This document shows positions 9,725 through 19,346 of a stretch of 64,000 nucleotides of DNA, in pieces. How positions within the stretch are numbered: position 1 is the first letter of the stretch; each line of letters starts with the position of its first letter. Position numbers and translations under genes: made by a program. The notes below the pieces were generated by a model. That model was not told the DNA's origin. It saw only the letters and a list, made by a program, of their open reading frames with translations, and did no database searches. The stretch is from positions 325,272-389,271 of the forward strand of contig NZ_KV887144.1 of NCBI RefSeq assembly GCF_001956315.1, read 5' to 3'. Source of the stretch: Sphingomonas montana (GTDB taxonomy: Bacteria; Pseudomonadota; Alphaproteobacteria; Sphingomonadales; Sphingomonadaceae).

Positions 9725-12142
9725 ATGCTGAGGTTTATGGCCGGCGAAGGCGAGCTGGCGGGACGGATCCGGGCATATGACTGGTTCGATACCGACCTGG
9801 GCAATCCCGCCGAGTGGCCGGAGGCGCTGACGACGCTGGTCAGCGTCATCCTGGGCGCGAACCAGCCGATGTTCGTCGTGTGGGGCCCCGGCCAGCGGCT
9901 GATCTATAACGATCACTATGCCGCGATCCTGCAAGGCCACCATCCCGCCGCGCTCGGCCGGCCGTTTCTGGAGGTCTGGAGCGAGATCGCCGACGATCTG
10001 CGGCCGCTGGTGGCGGACGCCTATGCCGGCATCCCGACGCACACCGACGACATCATGTTGATGATGGAACGCAACGGATATCCCGAAGAGACGCATTTCG
10101 CCTATTCCTACACGCCGGTCCGGCTGCACGGGGGGCAGGTCGCGGGCTTCTTCTGCGCGTGCAACGAAACGACCAGTTCGGTCATGGCGGACCGCGCGAT
10201 GCGCGACAGCGAGGCGCGCAACCGCCAGATACTGGACAGCGCCATCGACTATGCGATCCTGGCGACGGACCGCGAAGGCCGGGTGACCCGCTGGAACGCC
10301 GGCGCGGAGCGTATCCTAGGCTGGACCGAGGCGGAGATGCGCGGGCAGCCGATAGATTGCTTCTTCACGCCGGAAGACCGCACGGCTGACCGGCCCCGGA
10401 CCGAAATGCGGCTGGCCCTGGAAACCGGCGTCGGCAACGACGAGCGCTGGCACCAGCGCAAGTCGGGCGAACGGTTCTGGGCCAATGGCGAGCTGACCCC
10501 GCTGCTCAACGACGACGGTTCGGTCGTCGGTTTCGTGAAGGTCCTGCGCGACCGGACCGACCAGCGCCTGGCGGACGAGGCGCTGCGCCAGAGCCAGGCC
10601 GAACTGGCGGCCGCAAACGCGCTGCTCGAACGGAACTTCGCGATCACCTCTGCGGAACGCGACCGGCTGTGGGAAACGTCGCCCGACCTGTTGCTCGTGC
10701 TCGATTTCGACGGCATCGTCCAACGCGTCAATCCGGCGTGGACCGATCTGCTGGGCCATGTTCCAGACGAACTGGTCGGCCGTTTCATCGCTGATCTGGT
10801 CATCCCGGATGATACAGAACGGACGGTCGAGGCGCTGGATCAGGCGCGTTCCGACGCTCTTGAAACGCTCGAAAACCGCTACCGCCACAAGAATGGCACA
10901 ACGCGCTGGTTCTCCTGGGTGGCGCGCCCTTCGGAACGGGATATCTACGCGATCGGCCGCGACATCACCGATGCCAAGCTGGCCACCGAAACGCTGCGCC
11001 GGACCGAGGACCAGCTTCGCCAGTCACAGAAGGTCGAGGCGATCGGTCAGCTGACCGGTGGCGTCGCGCATGATTTCAACAATCTGCTGACCGTCATCCG
11101 CGGCTCGATCGATCTGCTGCGCCGCCCGAACGTGACTGACGAACGCCGCCGGCGCTATATAGACGCGATTGCCAGCACGGCGGACCGCGCCACCAAACTG
11201 ACCGGCCAGCTGCTCGCCTTCGCCCGCCGCCAGTCACTGAAACCCGAGATATTCGACACCGGCGAGAGCGTGCGCGCGGTCAGCGACATGATCCGCACGC
11301 TCACCGGGTCGCGTATCACGGTCGCGGTGCGGCTGGCGCCCGAACCCTGCTACATCGATGCCGATCGCAGCCAGTTCGACACGGCCGTCGTGAACATGGC
11401 GGTGAATGCGCGCGACGCGATGGACGGCGAAGGCGCGTTGACGATCACGGTCGGTACGACGTCGCGCATGCCCGCCATCCGCACGCATCCGTCCATCACC
11501 GGCCGGTTCGTCACCATCGCGCTGACCGATACGGGCTCCGGCATCCCGGCGGACCGGATCGACCAGATCTTCGAACCGTTCTTCACCACCAAGGGCATCG
11601 GCGAAGGGACCGGCCTTGGCCTGTCGCAGGTGTTCGGGTTCGCCAAGCAGTCCGGCGGCGACATCTTCGTCGAAAGCCGCGAAGGCCACGGCGCGACCTT
11701 CACGCTGTATCTGCCGCAGGTCACGCCCGACGACCGGACCCTGTCGAACATGGCAGGCGACGACGCGCCCTCGATCGGCGAGGATGCCTGCGTGCTGGTG
11801 GTCGAGGACAATCCGGACGTCGGCATGTTCGCGACGCAGGCCCTGCTGGAACTCGGCTACCAGACCGTGCTGGCCATGGACGGACAGAAGGCGCTTGCCG
11901 AACTTGCCGCCTCCGCCGAACGGTTCGACGTCGTGTTTTCGGACGTGATGATGCCCGGCATGTCCGGGATCGAGCTGGGGCAGGAGATTGCGCGGCTCTA
12001 TCCCACGATCCCCGTCATCCTTACCAGCGGCTACAGCGAGGTGCTCGCCCAGACCGGCACGCACGGCTTCGAACTGGTCCGCAAACCCTATTCGATCGAC
12101 GAACTCTCCCGCGCGCTCCGCAAGCTCGTCCGCCGGCGGTAG
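9725..12142 (+). CDS. Hybrid PAS-domain sensor histidine kinase with C-terminal receiver
   Basis: An 805-residue soluble sensor kinase without membrane segments. An N-terminal PAS-like domain (about 15-150, with FVVWGPGQRLIYNDHYAAIL) is followed by two PAS domains (about 165-290 and 310-420), a HisKA domain with phospho-accepting His449 in GGVAHDFNN, and an HATPase domain with the N box VNARDAM and G boxes DTGSGIP and GTGLGL. A receiver follows, with phospho-accepting Asp740 in FSDVMMPG and a conserved lysine in RKPY. The architecture resembles stress or light-sensing kinases, but the PAS domains lack the GRNCRFLQ flavin signature, so blue-light sensing by a LOV cysteine is not supported. ATG 9737 is an alternative start. 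Confidence 0.9.
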   Translation: MLRFMAGEGELAGRIRAYDWFDTDLGNPAEWPEALTTLVSVILGANQPMFVVWGPGQRLIYNDHYAAILQGHHPAALGRPFLEVWSEIADDLRPLVADAYAGIPTHTDDIMLMMERNGYPEETHFAYSYTPVRLHGGQVAGFFCACNETTSSVMADRAMRDSEARNRQILDSAIDYAILATDREGRVTRWNAGAERILGWTEAEMRGQPIDCFFTPEDRTADRPRTEMRLALETGVGNDERWHQRKSGERFWANGELTPLLNDDGSVVGFVKVLRDRTDQRLADEALRQSQAELAAANALLERNFAITSAERDRLWETSPDLLLVLDFDGIVQRVNPAWTDLLGHVPDELVGRFIADLVIPDDTERTVEALDQARSDALETLENRYRHKNGTTRWFSWVARPSERDIYAIGRDITDAKLATETLRRTEDQLRQSQKVEAIGQLTGGVAHDFNNLLTVIRGSIDLLRRPNVTDERRRRYIDAIASTADRATKLTGQLLAFARRQSLKPEIFDTGESVRAVSDMIRTLTGSRITVAVRLAPEPCYIDADRSQFDTAVVNMAVNARDAMDGEGALTITVGTTSRMPAIRTHPSITGRFVTIALTDTGSGIPADRIDQIFEPFFTTKGIGEGTGLGLSQVFGFAKQSGGDIFVESREGHGATFTLYLPQVTPDDRTLSNMAGDDAPSIGEDACVLVVEDNPDVGMFATQALLELGYQTVLAMDGQKALAELAASAERFDVVFSDVMMPGMSGIELGQEIARLYPTIPVILTSGYSEVLAQTGTHGFELVRKPYSIDELSRALRKLVRRR

Positions 12143-12175
12143 GGCGCGATCGCATCGAATGCGATACCCGCTCTG

Positions 12176-12239
12176 CCCGTTCGGGTCGAGCCTGCCGAAA
12201 ACCCGGCGCAATGATCCCGACAGGCTCGAGCCGAACGGG
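12176..12239. repeat. Intergenic palindromic repeat, possible terminator
   Basis: Two 22-base arms (12176-12197 and 12218-12239) are inverted copies with two mismatches, around a 20-base loop. The arm begins CCCGTTCGGGTCGAGCCTG. It lies 34 bases after the histidine kinase stop. A related but diverged palindrome occurs at 42853-42908, so this looks like a member of a dispersed family of sphingomonad intergenic repeats that may also end transcription. No T-run follows. Confidence 0.7.
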
Positions 12240-12436
12240 ACGCTAGAGTCGGACTGTTCGATACAGTCACGGGCCGATAGCCAGTCAGGCAATCCGGCGG
12301 TGATTAGTGTCGATCAAGGCGCGACGCGCAAATCTTCGCTACATCGCAGCGATAACTGAGCCGACCTGCTGGAGACGCCCCCCATGCCGACGCCCTGCCG
12401 CATGCCGTATGATATCCGACGCGCCGGGGTGGCCTG

Positions 12437-13714
12437 ATGGTCGCGACTGAGCCCACGAGCGGAGACGTGCGGCGGTCCATGCCCGGCGGACGGTCGGCGC
12501 GGATCTTCGCGGCGCTGGTCGGCGGCGTCCTGCTCGGGGCCGTGCTGGCCGACCGGCAACCCGCGTTGCTGGCACACGCGCTGGCGGTGGCGACGCCGGT
12601 CGGCCGGTTGTGGCTGAACGGGCTGACGATGACCGTCGTGCCGCTGGTCTTCGGGCTGCTCGTAACGGGTATCGCGAGCGCAGCCGAAAGCGCGTCGGCC
12701 GGCGGGATCGCGCGGCGGGCGCTGCTGTGGTTCGCCATATTGCTGGTCGCGGCCTGCGTGGTCAGCGCGCTGTTGTCGTCGGGCCTGCTCGCCGTATGGC
12801 CGCCGGCCGCGTCGGCGGGATTGCTCGGCGGCGCTGCCGCCGCCTCGCCGCCTGCTCCGACGGCGGGTGCGTCCGACTGGGTCGCCGGCCTCATTCCCAC
12901 GAACCCGATCAAGGCGGCCGCCGACACCGCGATGGTGCCGCTCGTCGTTTTCGCCCTGCTGTTCGGTTTCGCGGTGGCGCGCATCGCCGCACCGCTCCGC
13001 ATCGCGCTGCTGACCGCGTTCCGCGGTATCGTCGAAACCATGCTGGTGATCGTGGAATGGGTGTTGTGGCTGGCCCCGCTCGGCGTCTTCGCGCTGGGGA
13101 TCGCGGTCGGGGCGCAGCTCGGGCTGGGGGCGGCCGGGACGCTGCTCCATTATGTGCTGATCGTCGCGGTCGCCTGTCTGTCCGCAGCGCTGCTCGCGGT
13201 CGTCGCGGCGATCGTGGCGGGACGGATTTCACCGCTTGCCTTCCTGCGCGCCGCCCTGCCGGCACAAGTCGTCGCCGTCAGCACCCAATCCTCGCTCGCG
13301 TCGCTGCCGGCGATGATCGATGCCGCCCCCGCGCTGCAGGTCGATCGCGATGCCGCCGGCGTCATCTTCCCGCTCGCCGTGTCCATCTTCCGCGCGGCCA
13401 GCGCGGCGGCGAACATGGCGGTCGCGGTCTATCTGGCGCATCTGCACGGCGTGCCGCTGACGGCCGCGACGCTGGCGGTCGGTGCGGTCACCGCCGCGGC
13501 CGTCAGCCTGGCGGCGGTCGGGTTGCCGGCGCAGGTTTCGTTCTTCGCCACGATCGCGCCGGTCTGCGTCGCGATGGGCGTGCCGATCACCCTCCTGCCC
13601 GTGCTGCTCGCGGTCGAATCGCTGCCCGACATCTTCCGCACGTTCGGCAACGTCACCGCCGACCTCGCGGTGGTGCGACTGGCGGGCCGTTCAGTCGCGC
13701 GTGAAGATGGCTGA
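12437..13714 (+). CDS. Cation:dicarboxylate/amino-acid symporter (DAACS, GltP/DctA type)
   Basis: A 425-residue inner-membrane transporter with multiple hydrophobic helices. The family signature region is visible: IPTNPIKAAADTAMVPL in the middle, the serine-rich re-entrant loop STQSSLASLPAM, and the VSIFRAASAAANMAVAVY helix. DAACS proteins couple uptake of dicarboxylates or acidic and neutral amino acids to protons or sodium. The ATG overlaps by one base the TGA of a 17-codon open frame at 12384-12437 that has a GGAG sequence before it, so translation may be coupled to a leader. The 3' end overlaps the convergent methyltransferase gene by 24 bases. Confidence 0.85.
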   Translation: MVATEPTSGDVRRSMPGGRSARIFAALVGGVLLGAVLADRQPALLAHALAVATPVGRLWLNGLTMTVVPLVFGLLVTGIASAAESASAGGIARRALLWFAILLVAACVVSALLSSGLLAVWPPAASAGLLGGAAAASPPAPTAGASDWVAGLIPTNPIKAAADTAMVPLVVFALLFGFAVARIAAPLRIALLTAFRGIVETMLVIVEWVLWLAPLGVFALGIAVGAQLGLGAAGTLLHYVLIVAVACLSAALLAVVAAIVAGRISPLAFLRAALPAQVVAVSTQSSLASLPAMIDAAPALQVDRDAAGVIFPLAVSIFRAASAAANMAVAVYLAHLHGVPLTAATLAVGAVTAAAVSLAAVGLPAQVSFFATIAPVCVAMGVPITLLPVLLAVESLPDIFRTFGNVTADLAVVRLAGRSVAREDG

Positions 13715-14629
13715 CACCAGCGCGATGCGTTCGACCGCCGCATATTGCGGCCGGTCCAGTTCCTCGCCGAAAATGTCGGGATCGATCTCGCGGTAGCGTA
13801 GCGCGCAGCCATGGTCGGCGGCCGCCTGCACCAGCCGGACCTTCAACGGATCCTGACCGTCCAGTATCGCGCTGCCGGTATACAGGATTAGCCGGCCCTG
13901 CGCCGCCAGCTTGCCGAGCGCCGCGACGGTCAGGTCGAACGGCAGCTGCGCGCCGTGCATCCCGCCACCATCGCGATAGGCGCGGCTGTCGTCATCCATC
14001 AGATAGGGCGGGTTGAGCAGGACAAGGTCGAACGGGCCGGCAACATCGTCCAGGCCGCTGGTTTCGACGGTATCGATCCGGAAACCCGCCGCCGCGGCAT
14101 TCACGCGGGCCAGCCGCAACGCCTGCGCGTTGATGTCGGTCGCCATAACCGTCGCCACGGGACATAGCGTCGCGGCCGTGACCGCGCCGACCCCTGCGCC
14201 CACGCCGATATCGACGATCCGTGCAGCACCGGACAATGGCCGCGCCGCCAGTTCGTCCGCGATCAGGTTGGCGAACCGGTAACTGTCCGGCCCCAGGAAC
14301 ACGGCGTCGGTGCCGGCCGTGGGAAAGGCGGAATGCCAGAAGGCGACGTCCCGGACGGTCGACAGTCGCAGGGCGCTACGCAACGTTCCGTCCGTCTCGT
14401 CCAGCATCCCGGCATCGCGCAACGCGTCCCGGATATCGGCGGAGATCGTGGCGTCGTCGAACGGCAGGCTCCAGCCGAAAATGTCCGTCAGCGACCGGGC
14501 GGTGCGCCCCGGCGTCCGGGCCAGCACGCGGCGATGCGTGTCTGGTGTCGGCGTGACATGGTGATAGCCCTGCGCGACCAGTTTCCCGGAAAGCGCGAGC
14601 AGGGTATCGTCGGATTTTGAAAGGCTCAT
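13691..14629 (-). CDS. Class I SAM-dependent methyltransferase (HemK/N6-adenine-like)
   Basis: A 312-residue cytoplasmic methyltransferase. The SAM-binding motif is IVDIGVGAGVGAVTA, the acidic loop is ATDINAQAL, and the catalytic motif NPPY (LLNPPYLMDD) marks enzymes that methylate planar nitrogen groups such as glutamine side chains, adenine or RNA bases. An N-terminal domain of about 140 residues precedes the catalytic fold, as in PrmC-type and RsmC-type enzymes. The substrate cannot be assigned. I start at ATG 14629; a GTG at 14638 would add three residues. It converges on the symporter gene with a 24-base overlap. Confidence 0.75.
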   Translation of the reverse strand: MSLSKSDDTLLALSGKLVAQGYHHVTPTPDTHRRVLARTPGRTARSLTDIFGWSLPFDDATISADIRDALRDAGMLDETDGTLRSALRLSTVRDVAFWHSAFPTAGTDAVFLGPDSYRFANLIADELAARPLSGAARIVDIGVGAGVGAVTAATLCPVATVMATDINAQALRLARVNAAAAGFRIDTVETSGLDDVAGPFDLVLLNPPYLMDDDSRAYRDGGGMHGAQLPFDLTVAALGKLAAQGRLILYTGSAILDGQDPLKVRLVQAAADHGCALRYREIDPDIFGEELDRPQYAAVERIALVSAIFTRD

Positions 14630-14807
14630 CCGATCCACATACGGTCATCGTCGCCGGGCGCAACCGGCCGTCGACGCCGATGGTAAACCGTTCACCAACC
14701 ATATGGCCCGGAACGGCGCTTCGCGTGTTCAGCGACGGATATCTCCGAAGGAACGCCGACGCCATGACGCCCGCAAAGCCGAACGACCGACAGGACGGGA
14801 CGCCGCC

Positions 14808-15662
14808 TTGATCCCGACGGCCCCGCGGCGGGCAGGCCACCGGCCCACCGCGCTTCCCTGGCTGCGCGTCCAGCTGACCTATCTCTACAGCCACGGCCGC
14901 CCCGCCCGGATTGCGGAACCGCGGCTGTTCACCGAATATGTGCAGCACCGCAAGCTGCACGATCATGATCCGCGCTATCCCGGCCTGGCCGACAAGGTGA
15001 CGGCGAAGGAGCATGTCGCGACAATCCTGGGCGACGACTGGATCATCCCGACGCTGTGGCACGGCACGGCTCTGCCCGACCGGCCCGACTTCCCACGTCC
15101 GTTCGTCGTGAAGAGCCGGCACGGGTGCAATCAGCGCGCGTTCGTCCGCTCTCCGGACGTCGACTGGCAAGCCCTGCGCCGCCGCGCCGACCGCTGGGTT
15201 TCGCGTCGCTATGGCTATTGGCTGGACGAGTGGCTGTATGCCCATATCCCGCCCGGCGTGCTGATCGAACCGTTCATCGGCCCTGACGGCGCGCTGCCGA
15301 TCGACTATAAGCTGTTCGTCTTCGGCGGGCGTGTGGCCTTCGTCCAGGTCCATCTGGCGCGCGAGACCGCGCACCGCTGGATCGTCGTCGATCGAGACTG
15401 GCGTGCGGCCGGGGGCAATGGGAGCCGCAGCGGCACGGTTCCCGGCCGACCGGTCTCGCTACCGGCCATGATCGATGCGGCGGAGACGCTGGCGAAGGAC
15501 TTCGACTTCGTCCGGGTCGATTTCTACGAGGTCGCCGGGCAGCCCAAATTCAGCGAGATGACCTTCTATCCGGGCTCCGGCCTGTACCGGCTCGACCCGA
15601 TCGCGCTCGACCGTGAAATGGGCCTGTTGTGGGCGTCCGCTCGGGACAGCGGTAGCCGATAG
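14808..15662 (+). CDS. TupA-like ATP-grasp protein, possible glycan or exopolysaccharide modification
   Basis: About 284 residues of the TupA-like ATP-grasp family, which is often found in surface-polysaccharide or teichuronopeptide loci and is thought to form an amide or similar bond using ATP. Family hallmarks are LADKVTAKEHV near the start, PFVVKSRHGCNQ, the IDYKLFVFGGRVAFVQVH strand, the DFDFVRVDFYEV segment and the FSEMTFYPGSGLYR ending. The start is uncertain: the TTG at 14808 overlaps the TGA of a short open frame from ATG 14764 (which has AAGGAA before it), while an ATG at 14703 lacks a ribosome binding site. Neighbours give no pathway. Confidence 0.65.
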   Translation: MIPTAPRRAGHRPTALPWLRVQLTYLYSHGRPARIAEPRLFTEYVQHRKLHDHDPRYPGLADKVTAKEHVATILGDDWIIPTLWHGTALPDRPDFPRPFVVKSRHGCNQRAFVRSPDVDWQALRRRADRWVSRRYGYWLDEWLYAHIPPGVLIEPFIGPDGALPIDYKLFVFGGRVAFVQVHLARETAHRWIVVDRDWRAAGGNGSRSGTVPGRPVSLPAMIDAAETLAKDFDFVRVDFYEVAGQPKFSEMTFYPGSGLYRLDPIALDREMGLLWASARDSGSR

Positions 15663-16070
15663 AATAGACTTTTCACCGCTGGTCTGACCTCGGGACGCTC
15701 GATGACGTCCGGCCGGTCGTCCCGCTCGCGGTGCTGGCGATGTCCTGCGCCTGCTCCGTGTTCGGCATCGCCTCGGCGATCGATTTGCGACGTGCCGATC
15801 ACCTCGGTCGGACCGACCGTGGGCAGGGTCGACATGCGTTCATATTGCGAATTGCCGCCCCGCCAGCCGTGTTCGATCCGGCGAGGTCCTGCCACTCGAT
15901 CACGTACGGCGGTGCGATCACGCAAGATGGTTCAAAGCCCGTATTGAGGAAGATGGTCGCCGATGCGACGGGCATCGCGTGGAAGCCAGCCGAGCCGGCG
16001 GGGTCCTTCCATTTGAGGCATCCGGGACTGTCCGTTCCGCCCTGAACCCTGCCGAAATCGAGGAACAGAC
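15663..16070. other. Intergenic region without a gene
   Basis: About 400 bases between the ATP-grasp gene and the fasciclin gene. Only short overlapping open frames on both strands occur, without ribosome binding sites or recognisable products. The last bases carry a GAGGAA ribosome binding site for the fasciclin gene. Confidence 0.5.
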
Positions 16071-16496
16071 ATGACCGATACGACACATGACATCGTCGAT
16101 ACTGCCGTCGCCGCGGGATCCTTCACCACGCTGGTCGCTGCCGTCACCGCAGCCGGCCTCGGCGATACGCTGAAGGGCGACGGACCGTTCACCGTCTTTG
16201 CGCCGTCGGACGATGCGTTCGCGGCGTTGGCCGCAGGCACGGTAGATGAGCTGGTGAAGCCCGAGAACAAGGACAAGCTGACCGCGATCCTGCTGCTGCA
16301 CGTCCTGCCGGGCAAGGTCATGGCCGCCGATGTCGTGGGCCAGATGCTCGACCCGACTACGGCCAGCGGCTCGACCGTCCATGTCGACGGTACCGATGGC
16401 GTCACCGTGGATGGCGCGCGGGTCGTGACCGCCGACATAGCATGCACGAACGGCGTGATCCACGTCATCGATACCGTCCTGCTGCCCAAGGGCTGA
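16071..16496 (+). CDS. Single-domain fasciclin (FAS1) protein
   Basis: A 141-residue protein consisting of one FAS1 domain. Both conserved boxes are present: H1 as [16 protein letters not shown] and H2 near the end as [13 protein letters not shown], with the central [13 protein letters not shown]1 proteins mediate adhesion, and in alphaproteobacteria they are often linked to photosynthetic or stress membranes. Unlike many relatives this one has no signal peptide from ATG 16071, so it would stay in the cytoplasm unless exported another way. GAGGAA precedes the start. The 285 bases after it up to the carotenoid gene hold nothing recognisable. Confidence 0.85.
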   Translation: MTDTTHDIVDTAVAAGSFTTLVAAVTAAGLGDTLKGDGPFTVFAPSDDAFAALAAGTVDELVKPENKDKLTAILLLHVLPGKVMAADVVGQMLDPTTASGSTVHVDGTDGVTVDGARVVTADIACTNGVIHVIDTVLLPKG

Positions 16497-16781
16497 ACCC
16501 CCGACGCCGGCGACCGGTGGCAGCGATGCCCCCGGTCGCCGGTGCAATCCCGATCGTACCTGATACCGGGTGGGCGGCGTACGTGCACTGCCATCGTCGC
16601 GCCCCGCCTAGCCAGCGAGACGCTGCGACCACTCATACCTATCGACCACGGCCTGCGCCAAGTCCGCGCCGGGGCCAAGCATCGCGGGTCGCAACGAGAT
16701 TACCCAACGAAACTCGGATCAGAGCGGTCGGCGACTGGCTGCTCGCATCAAGGACCGAGAGCGCCAGCTGTCCGCCCGACG

Positions 16782-18410
16782 CTAGGCAGGCATTCCCGCG
16801 ACGACCTTCGGGTCGACCGCATAATCTCGCGCTATTTCCCGGGCGGTCATCTTGGCGGACATCATCACCGACGGAGTTCCCCCGCCCGGTTGGGTGCCCT
16901 GCCCGACCAGATACAGGTTGGCCACGTCCTCGCTGCGGTTGTGCGGGCGGAAGAATGCGGTCTGGGTCAGCCGTGGCTCCACCCCGAACCCGTTGCCCGC
17001 ATAGGCCCCGAGCACCTGTTCGAAATAATCGGGCGTGACAAAGCTGCGATAGACCAGTCGTTCGCGCAAACCCGGAATATAGCCGCGGTCGTCCAGGAAA
17101 TTCAGCACCTTATCCGCAAACCCCTCGCCCACCGCATCCCAGTCTATATCGCCCAGCGTGTTGGGCACCGGGATCAGCGTATAGGCGGCATGATGTCCCG
17201 GTGGCGCCAGGCTTGGATCGGTAAGCGTCGGAATATGGAGATATTGCGAGAAATCGTCGGCAAGGATCTTGCGTTCGAAGATATCGGTCAGCAATTCCTC
17301 GTACCGCGGGCCGAGAATGATGTTGTGGTGCCGCACATCGGGATCGCCGTCGCGCTTCTCGTAGCCGAAATAGATGACCATCAGCGACATGCTCTGCTTG
17401 CGAAACTTGACCACGGCATCGCGATTGATCCGGCGGTGCGCCTTGTCGATCAGCTTCAGATAGGTGGTGGCGTAATCTCCGTTGGAAACGACCAGGTCGG
17501 CCGCCAGGGTTTCGCCCGTCGTGAGCGTCACGCCGGTCGCGACACGCTTGCCACCGCGCTTCTCGACATCGATCCGCGCGACCTCGGCACGTAGCTGCAC
17601 CGATCCGCCCAGTTCCTCGAACTTGACGATCAGGGCGCGAACCAGCGCGCCGGTGCCGCCCATCGCATAATGGACCCCCCAGGTTTTCTCGACGAAATGG
17701 ATCATCGCGTAGATGGCGGGCACCTTCAGCGGGTTTCCGCCAATCAGCAAAGGTTCGAAGCTGAACACCTGCCGCATCTTGTCGCTCTTGAAATATTTGC
17801 TGATCAGCGAGAACAGCGGCTGCACGGCACCCAGCCGGAGCAGATCCGGCACGACCGCGAGCATCGACCCGAGGCTGCCGAAATAGGTGTAGCCGAGTTC
17901 GAGAAATCCACGCTGGAAGATCGCGCGCGCCGCCTCGTGGAAACGGTCATAGCCGTCGAGGTCCTCGGGCGCGAGCCGTTCGATCTGCGCGCGGACATTG
18001 ACCGGGTCGGCGTCGTAATCGAAGAAGGTGCCGTCGTCGAAATAGATGCGGTAAAAGGGCAGAACCGGGACGATGTCGAGATAGCGGCTGGTGTTGGACC
18101 CGCCGCTTATGCCGGAACGGACGCGCTGGCCGTCCGCAAAGACGCCGGCCGGGAAGTCGGGCGCGGTCAGCATCGCCACGTCGCGTTCCAGCGAGAACAG
18201 CTCCTCGATGAAATGCGGCACGGTCAGCACGGTCGGCCCCATGTCGAACGTGAAACCCTGCGCGCGCCGGACGTAGGCGCGGCCACCGACGTCGTCCAGT
18301 TGTTCGACGATCCTGGTGTCGAACCCCAGGCTCTGCAGGCGGATCGCGCAGGCTATGCCGCCAATGCCGGAACCGATGACGATCGCTGTACGACGGGGTA
18401 CGGAGTTCAT
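16782..18410 (-). CDS. crtI: Phytoene-desaturase-like carotenoid oxidoreductase
   Basis: A 542-residue FAD enzyme of the CrtI family. The N-terminus has the dinucleotide fold [15 protein letters not shown], and the C-terminus the family signature [22 protein letters not shown]. It is longer than typical CrtI (about 500), with extra sequence at roughly residues 83-115 between the FAD domain and the LVPVxPFYRI-like strand, seen here as [14 protein letters not shown]. It is the last gene of a rhodopsin-blh-crtI operon and overlaps blh by ATGA. It could be the main phytoene desaturase or a specialised carotenoid desaturase; crtE, crtB and crtY are not in the window, so precursors must come from elsewhere. 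Confidence 0.85.
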   Translation of the reverse strand: MNSVPRRTAIVIGSGIGGIACAIRLQSLGFDTRIVEQLDDVGGRAYVRRAQGFTFDMGPTVLTVPHFIEELFSLERDVAMLTAPDFPAGVFADGQRVRSGISGGSNTSRYLDIVPVLPFYRIYFDDGTFFDYDADPVNVRAQIERLAPEDLDGYDRFHEAARAIFQRGFLELGYTYFGSLGSMLAVVPDLLRLGAVQPLFSLISKYFKSDKMRQVFSFEPLLIGGNPLKVPAIYAMIHFVEKTWGVHYAMGGTGALVRALIVKFEELGGSVQLRAEVARIDVEKRGGKRVATGVTLTTGETLAADLVVSNGDYATTYLKLIDKAHRRINRDAVVKFRKQSMSLMVIYFGYEKRDGDPDVRHHNIILGPRYEELLTDIFERKILADDFSQYLHIPTLTDPSLAPPGHHAAYTLIPVPNTLGDIDWDAVGEGFADKVLNFLDDRGYIPGLRERLVYRSFVTPDYFEQVLGAYAGNGFGVEPRLTQTAFFRPHNRSEDVANLYLVGQGTQPGGGTPSVMMSAKMTAREIARDYAVDPKVVAGMPA

Positions 18411-19342
18411 GTCTTGCCTTCGGAAAAAGGGGCGGCGATCAGCCGGCGTTCGAGCCAGCGCGACAGCAGCAGATGTGGGACCGCTACCGACGCAAGCAAC
18501 TGGAATGCCTGTGCAACGACTGACGGATCAAAACGTGACGGCGCTATTATCCGCATACCCCACCAGCCGAGGATGACCAATCCGGACAGCAGCGCGCCGG
18601 TGCCGATCCAGCGCACGAGCGTCATGTCCCGCAACAGCGCGCGCGTCTGTGCAAGATGCCGCGGCGAATGCAGGAAAACGAAAAACAGCGCGAAACCGGC
18701 GACCGGCGGCAAGGCCACCAGCAGGACGAAACACAGGGCCATCGCGGCGGCCCAATCACGGCTTCCCTCCCGCCAGGCAAGGACTATGCCGACCATGGTG
18801 ACCAGCAACGTGACCGGGGCCGCCGCGGTGACGATCTGAGCGATGACCGCAGCGCGCGGATCGCTCATCGCGACGAACAGTGCCGACACGTCTTCGCGGT
18901 GACCGATCGTGGCCGCCGCGATGACCGCCGCGCCCGCCGCGACCCGCAACAGCGGCTCCTCGAGCATGGGCCAGTCCTCGCCGAAATGCACCGAGGCAAC
19001 CGCCAGGAACAGTACCAGCGCCACCAGTGGCACGGTCATCCAGAGCAGCACCATCACCATCGCGACCGCGACGTAGCCGCCGACGGCGCGCCACAGCGCG
19101 GACCGGTTCAACGCAACCGACCGCCGCAAGAGCGCGATGTCATACGCCCCGTGCGGGAGCCCGCCACCGATGAACACGAGAGTGGCGCCGGCCACTGCCG
19201 CCGGTTGGTTCAGCGGCAGGCCGAGCAGAGCGGCGACGATCAACGCCGCCGCCGCGATCCAATAGATCGGATAAACGACGTCGCCGCGCCCCGGGAGGGC
19301 ACGGCGATGCGATGACGGAGGTAGGTAGGCCGACGTCACCAT
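18407..19342 (-). CDS. blh: Brp/Blh-family beta-carotene 15,15'-dioxygenase
   Basis: A 311-residue integral membrane oxygenase that cleaves beta-carotene into two retinal molecules. Iron-ligand regions typical of the family are visible: [10 protein letters not shown] at about residue 58, the ASVHFGEDW helix, FVFLHSPRH and [10 protein letters not shown]. Around eight hydrophobic helices can be seen. It lies four bases after the rhodopsin stop and its own stop overlaps the crtI start, so all three are one transcript. This arrangement supplies retinal to the opsin made from the same message. The first 20 residues are poorly conserved and a later start is possible. Confidence 0.9.
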   Translation of the reverse strand: MVTSAYLPPSSHRRALPGRGDVVYPIYWIAAAALIVAALLGLPLNQPAAVAGATLVFIGGGLPHGAYDIALLRRSVALNRSALWRAVGGYVAVAMVMVLLWMTVPLVALVLFLAVASVHFGEDWPMLEEPLLRVAAGAAVIAAATIGHREDVSALFVAMSDPRAAVIAQIVTAAAPVTLLVTMVGIVLAWREGSRDWAAAMALCFVLLVALPPVAGFALFFVFLHSPRHLAQTRALLRDMTLVRWIGTGALLSGLVILGWWGMRIIAPSRFDPSVVAQAFQLLASVAVPHLLLSRWLERRLIAAPFSEGKT

Positions 19343-19346
19343 GAGA

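Noticed and set aside
9725-12142. LOV-type blue-light histidine kinase
   Set aside because: None of its PAS domains carries the GRNCRFLQ flavin-cysteine motif.
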